35,950 nucleotides of DNA. It comes from Variovorax sp. DXTD-1 (GTDB lineage: Bacteria > Pseudomonadota > Gammaproteobacteria > Burkholderiales > Burkholderiaceae_C). Below the pieces are notes generated by a model. It made no database searches, was not told where the DNA came from, and worked only from the letters and a program-made list of their open reading frames with translations. The DNA is taken from assembly GCF_003984625.1 (NCBI RefSeq), contig NZ_RWKH01000035.1:1-35950 (forward strand). The letters run 5' to 3'. A program made the position numbers and the translations under genes. Below are positions 31,676-35,950 of this stretch, piece by piece (the first letter of the stretch is position 1; the number at the start of each line of letters is the position of its first letter).

Positions 31676-33346
31676 ATGACCGCCGAATCTTTTGACTACA
31701 TCATCGTGGGCGCCGGCTCCGCCGGCTGCGTGCTGGCCAATCGCCTGACCGAAGACCCCGAGGTGCGCGTGCTGGTGCTGGAAGCCGGCCCCGCCGATCG
31801 CAGCATCTTCATTCACATGCCTTCGGCCTTTGCCTACCCTCTGGCCAATGACAAGTACAACTGGTTCTATCATTCCGAGCCCGAGCCCTTCATGGACCAG
31901 CGCGCCATGTACTGCCCGCGCGGCCGGGTGCTGGGCGGCTCCTCGTCCATCAACGGCATGGTCTACATCCGCGGCCACGCGCTGGACTACGACGGCTGGG
32001 CCAGTTACCAAGGGCTGGAAAACTGGTCGTATGCCGACTGCCTGCCGTACTTTCGCAAAGCCGAAAAGCGGGCCAAGGGCGGTGACGCGTACCGGGGCGA
32101 CAGCGGCCCGCTGAACGTGTCGACCGGGGCCTGCCGCAACCCGCTCTATACCGCCTTCATGGAAGCCGGACAGCAAGCCGGCTACAGCTACACCGACGAC
32201 ATGAACGGCTACCGCCAGGAGGGCCTCGGGCCCATGGACATGACGGTCCACAAGGGCCGTCGCTGGAGCGCCGCCATGGCCTACCTGCGCCCGGCGATGA
32301 AGCGCCCCAATCTGCACGTGCGTACCCGCGCGCTGGTGGCTCGCGTGGCCTTCACGCCCGAAAGCAGCCCGCCGCGCGCCATCGGCGTGGAAGTGGTCAA
32401 CGGCCACCGCACCGACCTCATCCGCGCCAGCCGCGAAGTGATCCTGTGCGGCGGCGCCATCAACTCGCCGCAACTGCTGCAGCTCTCGGGCGTGGGCAAT
32501 CCCGATGACCTGCGCCGCCTGGGCATTCGGGTGCTGGCACCGCTACGCGGGGTGGGCGCCAACCTGCAAGACCATCTGGAGACCTATGTGCAATACGCCT
32601 GCAAGGAACCCATCACGCTGTTCAGCGTGATGAATCTGTGGGCCAAGGTCAAGATCGGCACCCAATGGCTGTTCAATGGCACAGGCCTGGGGGCCACCAA
32701 CCACTTCGAATCGGGCGGCTTCATCCGCAGCGAAGCCGGTGTCCGGCACCCCGATTTGCAGTACCACTTCTTGCCAATGGCGATCAGCTACGACGGCAGC
32801 GCGCCGTCCAGCTTCCATGGCTTCCAGGCCCATGTGGGCCCGATGCGCCCGACCAGCCGAGGCCATGTCCGGCTGCGCAACGCTGACCCCAAAGAACCGC
32901 CGCGCATTTTGTTCAACTACATGGCGACAGAACAGGACCGCAAGGAAATGCGCGCCGGCGTTCGGCTGACGCGCGAGATCTTTGCGCAGAACGCTTTTGA
33001 CCGGTTCCGGGGCCAGGCGATCTCCCCCACCGACGCCGTGCAAACCGATGCGGAGATCGACGCCCACATCCGGGCGCACGGCGAGAGCGCCCTGCACCCC
33101 TCATGCACCTGCCGCATGGGCACCGACGAGATGGCGGTCACCGATGGCAATGCGCGCGTACACGGCGTCACCGGGCTGCGCGTGGTGGATGCATCGATCA
33201 TGCCCGACGTGGTCAGCGGCAATCTCAATGCGCCAACCATCATGCTGGCCGAAAAGCTGGCCGATGCCATCCGTGGCAAGGCCGCCTTGCCACGGTCCGA
33301 CGCGCCCTACTTCGTGCATCCCCACTACCAAAGCGCACAGCGCTGA
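31676..33346 (+). CDS. betA: Choline dehydrogenase
   Basis: FAD-dependent GMC oxidoreductase (556 aa) oxidising choline to betaine aldehyde; normally membrane-associated. The FAD motif is IIVGAGSAGCVLANRL (G12, G14, G17). GMC signatures are present (RGRVLGGSSSINGMVYIRG; GAINSPQLLQLSGVG). The active-site region has His474 in ALHPSCTCRMG and Asn516/Asn518 in SGNLNAPTIMLAEK. The length is the usual one for BetA. Other alcohol-oxidising GMC enzymes look alike, but the betB neighbour settles the call. It is followed 16 nt later by sdaA. Confidence 0.94.
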   Translation: MTAESFDYIIVGAGSAGCVLANRLTEDPEVRVLVLEAGPADRSIFIHMPSAFAYPLANDKYNWFYHSEPEPFMDQRAMYCPRGRVLGGSSSINGMVYIRGHALDYDGWASYQGLENWSYADCLPYFRKAEKRAKGGDAYRGDSGPLNVSTGACRNPLYTAFMEAGQQAGYSYTDDMNGYRQEGLGPMDMTVHKGRRWSAAMAYLRPAMKRPNLHVRTRALVARVAFTPESSPPRAIGVEVVNGHRTDLIRASREVILCGGAINSPQLLQLSGVGNPDDLRRLGIRVLAPLRGVGANLQDHLETYVQYACKEPITLFSVMNLWAKVKIGTQWLFNGTGLGATNHFESGGFIRSEAGVRHPDLQYHFLPMAISYDGSAPSSFHGFQAHVGPMRPTSRGHVRLRNADPKEPPRILFNYMATEQDRKEMRAGVRLTREIFAQNAFDRFRGQAISPTDAVQTDAEIDAHIRAHGESALHPSCTCRMGTDEMAVTDGNARVHGVTGLRVVDASIMPDVVSGNLNAPTIMLAEKLADAIRGKAALPRSDAPYFVHPHYQSAQR

Positions 33347-33362
33347 ACGAGATCCCCACACC

Positions 33363-34784
33363 ATGGCCGTCAGCGTTTTCGACATCTTCAAGATTGGCAT
33401 CGGTCCGAGCAGTTCCCACACCGTGGGTCCGATGCGGGCGGCGCGCCTATTCACCGAGCGGCTGCTGCACCAGGGGATGCTGGCGCATTGCACCCGCATC
33501 GAAGTCAAGCTGTACGGATCCTTGGGCTCAACGGGCAAGGGTCATGGCACCGACAAGGCCGTGCTGCTGGGACTCGAAGGCCATGATCCAGAAAGCGTGG
33601 ATGTGGAAGCCATCCCCGCCCTGCTGGAGGTCATCCGCAGCACGGGCCAGTTGCGCGTAGCGGGCCAGCACTGCGTCGCGTTCAGGGAAAAAGACCATCT
33701 AGCGTTCTACCGCCGCGAGACCCTGCCCTTCCACCCCAACGGCATGCGCTGTGTGGCGTATGACGCGGTGGGCGCGGAACTGCTCAACCGCTGCTACTAC
33801 TCGGTGGGGGGAGGCTTCGTGGTCAGCGACGAAGTGGTGGCTGATGGCAACAAGCAAAAGATGCTGGTCCCGGACCTGGCTGTGCTGCCCTACCCCTTTC
33901 ACAGTGGCAACGAACTGATGCAGCAATGCCGAACGGCCGGCGTCTCGATCGCCGAGCTCATGCGCCGCAACGAACAGCATTGGCGCAGCAACGCCGAGAT
34001 CAACGTGGGCCTGCTCAAGATCTGGGCCGTGATGCAGGCCTGTGTACAGCGGGGTTGCCGCACCCAGGGCGTGCTGCCCGGGGGCTTCAAGGTCAAGCGC
34101 CGCGCCGCCGATCTGCACGACAAGCTCTGTGCCACCTCCCGAGCAGATCGTGGCCGCGACGACGCCCGCTTTGGCAGTGCAGGGGATCCACTGCAGGTGC
34201 TGGATTGGGTAAACCTCTACGCCTTGGCGGTGAACGAAGAAAACGCTGCCGGCGGCCGGGTGGTCACCGCGCCGACCAACGGCGCTGCGGGCATCGTGCC
34301 AGCCGTTCTGCACTACTACACCCGGTTTGTGGCCACCGCCACGCCCGATGGCGTCATCGACTTTCTGCTGACCGCCGCCGCGATAGGCATGCTGTACAAA
34401 GAGAACGCATCCCTCTCCGGTGCAGAAGTCGGCTGCCAGGGCGAGGTGGGCGTGGCCTGCTCGATGGCTGCCGCAGCCTTGTGCGCGGTGTTGGGCGGCA
34501 CGCCCGAACAGGTGGAGAACGCAGCCGAGATCGGCATGGAGCATCACCTGGGGCTGACCTGCGACCCGGTCGGCGGGCTGGTACAGATCCCCTGCATCGA
34601 ACGCAATGCGATCGCCTCGGTCAAGGCTATCAACGCCGCCCGCATGGCCTTGCACGGCGATGGCGTACATCATGTGAGTCTGGACAAGGTCATCAAGACC
34701 ATGCGAGAGACCGGTGCCGACATGATGACCAAATACAAGGAAACCGCGCGCGGCGGACTGGCCGTGAATATCGTGGAGTGCTAG
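33363..34784 (+). CDS. sdaA: L-serine dehydratase (ammonia-lyase), single chain
   Basis: Iron-sulfur L-serine deaminase (473 aa) that converts serine to pyruvate and ammonia. The N-terminal beta domain contains DIFKIGIGPSSSHTVGPMRA and the alpha domain APTNGAAGIVPAVLHYY. The three cluster cysteines are Cys358 (GCQGEVG), Cys400 (CDPVGG) and Cys411 (IPCIERNAI); the spacing of 42 and 11 matches the characterised Legionella enzyme. In this operon it drains serine made by GlyA, completing choline-to-pyruvate conversion. It is the last gene of the catabolic block; I see no terminator after it. Confidence 0.95.
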   Translation: MAVSVFDIFKIGIGPSSSHTVGPMRAARLFTERLLHQGMLAHCTRIEVKLYGSLGSTGKGHGTDKAVLLGLEGHDPESVDVEAIPALLEVIRSTGQLRVAGQHCVAFREKDHLAFYRRETLPFHPNGMRCVAYDAVGAELLNRCYYSVGGGFVVSDEVVADGNKQKMLVPDLAVLPYPFHSGNELMQQCRTAGVSIAELMRRNEQHWRSNAEINVGLLKIWAVMQACVQRGCRTQGVLPGGFKVKRRAADLHDKLCATSRADRGRDDARFGSAGDPLQVLDWVNLYALAVNEENAAGGRVVTAPTNGAAGIVPAVLHYYTRFVATATPDGVIDFLLTAAAIGMLYKENASLSGAEVGCQGEVGVACSMAAAALCAVLGGTPEQVENAAEIGMEHHLGLTCDPVGGLVQIPCIERNAIASVKAINAARMALHGDGVHHVSLDKVIKTMRETGADMMTKYKETARGGLAVNIVEC

Positions 34785-34839
34785 GCAGCCAACAGCGCAG
34801 ACCGCTCGTCATTCGATCCAACCAGGAGGAACAGGGGTC

Positions 34840-35217
34840 ATGAGTTTCGAATACATCCGTACCCGCCACAATTGTCCGGCCAAGCGGGGGGCGCACGTGG
34901 AGTACATGGGAAAGTCGGGATGTGTGACGAGCGCCTGTGGCGAGCGGGTCCATGTCCTTCTGGAGGGGGACAAATACTCGAAGCCCTATGACCCGCGGGA
35001 ATTGGTTTGGTGCGGCGATGGTCATGCCCCGAAAACGGGCCACCGGTGGCGCGAAACCACTCGGACGGAACCGCGAGCGGAAGTCGATCTGAACTGCTGG
35101 CGGAGCTTTCAACAGGAGAAGATCGTGCCTGCATCGAAAGTCTCGCATCGGCACCATGCACTGGGGCGCACAGCCGCTGCGACGAGGGCTGCCGTACACG
35201 GATCTGCGGCGAATTGA
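34840..35217 (+). CDS. Small conserved-looking protein with atypical tail
   Basis: The first 65 residues look like a real small domain (SFEYIRTRHNCPAKRGAHVE; then YMGKSGCVTSACGERVHVLL and YDPRELVW). They resemble short beta-barrel-like accessory proteins I recall from Comamonadaceae and Xanthomonas mobile regions. The remaining 60 residues are Arg/Ala/His-rich and do not look like a folded continuation; they may be read-through after a frameshift or lost stop. AGGAGG lies 11 nt, and AGGGG 3 nt, before the start. The function is unknown. It is separated from sdaA by 55 nt and probably not part of the betaine operon. Confidence 0.55.
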   Translation: MSFEYIRTRHNCPAKRGAHVEYMGKSGCVTSACGERVHVLLEGDKYSKPYDPRELVWCGDGHAPKTGHRWRETTRTEPRAEVDLNCWRSFQQEKIVPASKVSHRHHALGRTAAATRAAVHGSAAN

Positions 35218-35233
35218 GCTTCGGGGCACACCG

Positions 35234-35911
35234 ATGGCTGCCCACTGCACTGACGCGTTCACCCAGTTCCTGACACTTCGCCGGCGCGACCTGCAACGCA
35301 TCAGCCGCCACACCCGCGGCGAATCGTCACTCGGGGATGTGCAAACAGAGGCCTGGTTGATGGTCGACACACTCGCCCGCAAGGGCGTTGTGATCGACTT
35401 GCTTGAGTCCGAGCAGCAGTCATTGCTCATCGCTCACCTCTACCAGCATCTTGTGCGCTACACAGAGCTGCAGGTGCGTCATGCAGTGCGCCTGGACCAC
35501 GCATTCGATGGCGCAGAAGGCGAAGCACACCCGCTGATGTACCTGTTGGCCGCCGAGCAGCACTACGATCCTGTCGTTGCACTGATGGAGGCGGAAGATC
35601 AGGCGCAGGCCGCACGCGACGACGAACCTGCCGCCCACCAGTCATTGGCAGGTGCGTACCTCCATTTGCTTCGCCGGTTCGACAACCGGATGAGAGATGT
35701 GGCGGACCATTTGATGATCTCGGTGTCCTATTGCTACCAACGCTGCGCGCACGCGCGCTGCTTGGCCGTGCATCAGCAAGCCTTGCCTTCAACTGCGAAC
35801 GGTACGACCTTCGTACCAGGGGCATGGCGACGCTTTCGCATCTGGCGTATGCCGATTCAACTGGCCTTCGACTTCGACAAGGAAATGGATTTGTTCAGTC
35901 ACAGCGCCTGA
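35234..35911 (+). CDS. Hypothetical protein resembling a divergent ECF sigma factor
   Basis: A 225-aa soluble protein. Residues 8-48 (TQFLTLRRRDLQRISRHTRG, then a Gln/Glu-Ala-Trp helix) recall sigma region 2. Residues 148-176 (RFDNRMRDVADHLMISVSYC) read like a region-4 helix-turn-helix, as in the RDVAERLGIS pattern of sigma factors. The linker between them is long and acidic. The ATG at 35234 is preferred, with GGGG about 8 nt upstream, over the ATG at 35156, which would overlap the previous gene. No anti-sigma gene is visible before the window ends. The sigma resemblance is by eye only; another HTH protein is equally possible. Confidence 0.55.
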   Translation: MAAHCTDAFTQFLTLRRRDLQRISRHTRGESSLGDVQTEAWLMVDTLARKGVVIDLLESEQQSLLIAHLYQHLVRYTELQVRHAVRLDHAFDGAEGEAHPLMYLLAAEQHYDPVVALMEAEDQAQAARDDEPAAHQSLAGAYLHLLRRFDNRMRDVADHLMISVSYCYQRCAHARCLAVHQQALPSTANGTTFVPGAWRRFRIWRMPIQLAFDFDKEMDLFSHSA

Positions 35912-35950
35912 ACGCAAAGGTCGAGGCGACATAGCGCGCCGGGGAAACCC
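35912..35950. other. Right edge
   Basis: The last 39 bases hold no recognisable feature. Confidence 0.5.

Overview
The window reads as a GC-rich betaproteobacterial chromosome segment, most likely Burkholderiales and probably Comamonadaceae. This is inferred from codon use, protein style and the small accessory proteins at both ends; no rRNA, tRNA or other taxonomic marker is present. About 30 kb of the 36 kb (4355-34784) is one locus for converting choline, phosphocholine and glycine betaine to pyruvate, with its uptake system, regulator and one-carbon recycling.

Layout. (1) 1-4354 is a loose accessory region: a DUF2165-type membrane protein, two short proteins, a META/DUF4377-type lipoprotein, an unrecognised 221-aa protein, and a winged-helix-like gene broken by one extra base in a C7 run. 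Several stretches have no gene, and two hold clear inverted repeats. (2) 4355-22682 is a tightly packed plus-strand array, probably one long operon or a few overlapping ones: soxB-soxD-soxA-soxG, glyA, a membrane-dipeptidase-like gene, an OpuAC-type binding protein, pchP, a V4R-like protein, dgcA-dgcB-etfA-etfB and gbcA-gbcB. Most junctions are 4-nt overlaps or gaps under 35 nt. (3) 22843-25915 holds the ABC ATPase, the permease and a GbdR-type AraC regulator. (4) A TorF-like outer-membrane protein (minus strand) faces away from choX (plus strand) across a 272-nt control region. It is followed by choX-fdhA-purU-betB-betA-sdaA, again on the plus strand. (5) 34785-35950 returns to accessory genes: a small conserved-looking protein and a protein that resembles a divergent ECF sigma factor.

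How the genes work together (established pathway knowledge applied to this gene set). ChoX and the OpuAC protein deliver choline and betaine to the ABC transporter, and PchP releases choline from phosphocholine in the periplasm. BetA and BetB oxidise choline to glycine betaine. GbcAB removes the first methyl group, giving dimethylglycine. DgcAB with EtfAB removes the second, giving sarcosine. SoxBDAG removes the third, giving glycine. Formaldehyde from these steps goes to FdhA or is captured on tetrahydrofolate by SoxA. GlyA uses methylene-tetrahydrofolate and glycine to make serine, SdaA deaminates serine to pyruvate, and PurU frees formate and tetrahydrofolate from surplus formyl-tetrahydrofolate. 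No formate dehydrogenase and no betI are in the window.

The catabolic core is a known system, here unusually complete in one block. The less explained parts are: a dipeptidase-like enzyme that has lost about half of its metal ligands, a cysteine-bearing V4R-like protein, a DgcA missing one cluster cysteine, a perfect 19-bp palindrome before soxB, repeated TCGAC-type motifs in the choX control region, the C7 frameshift gene, and the sigma-like protein at the right edge.
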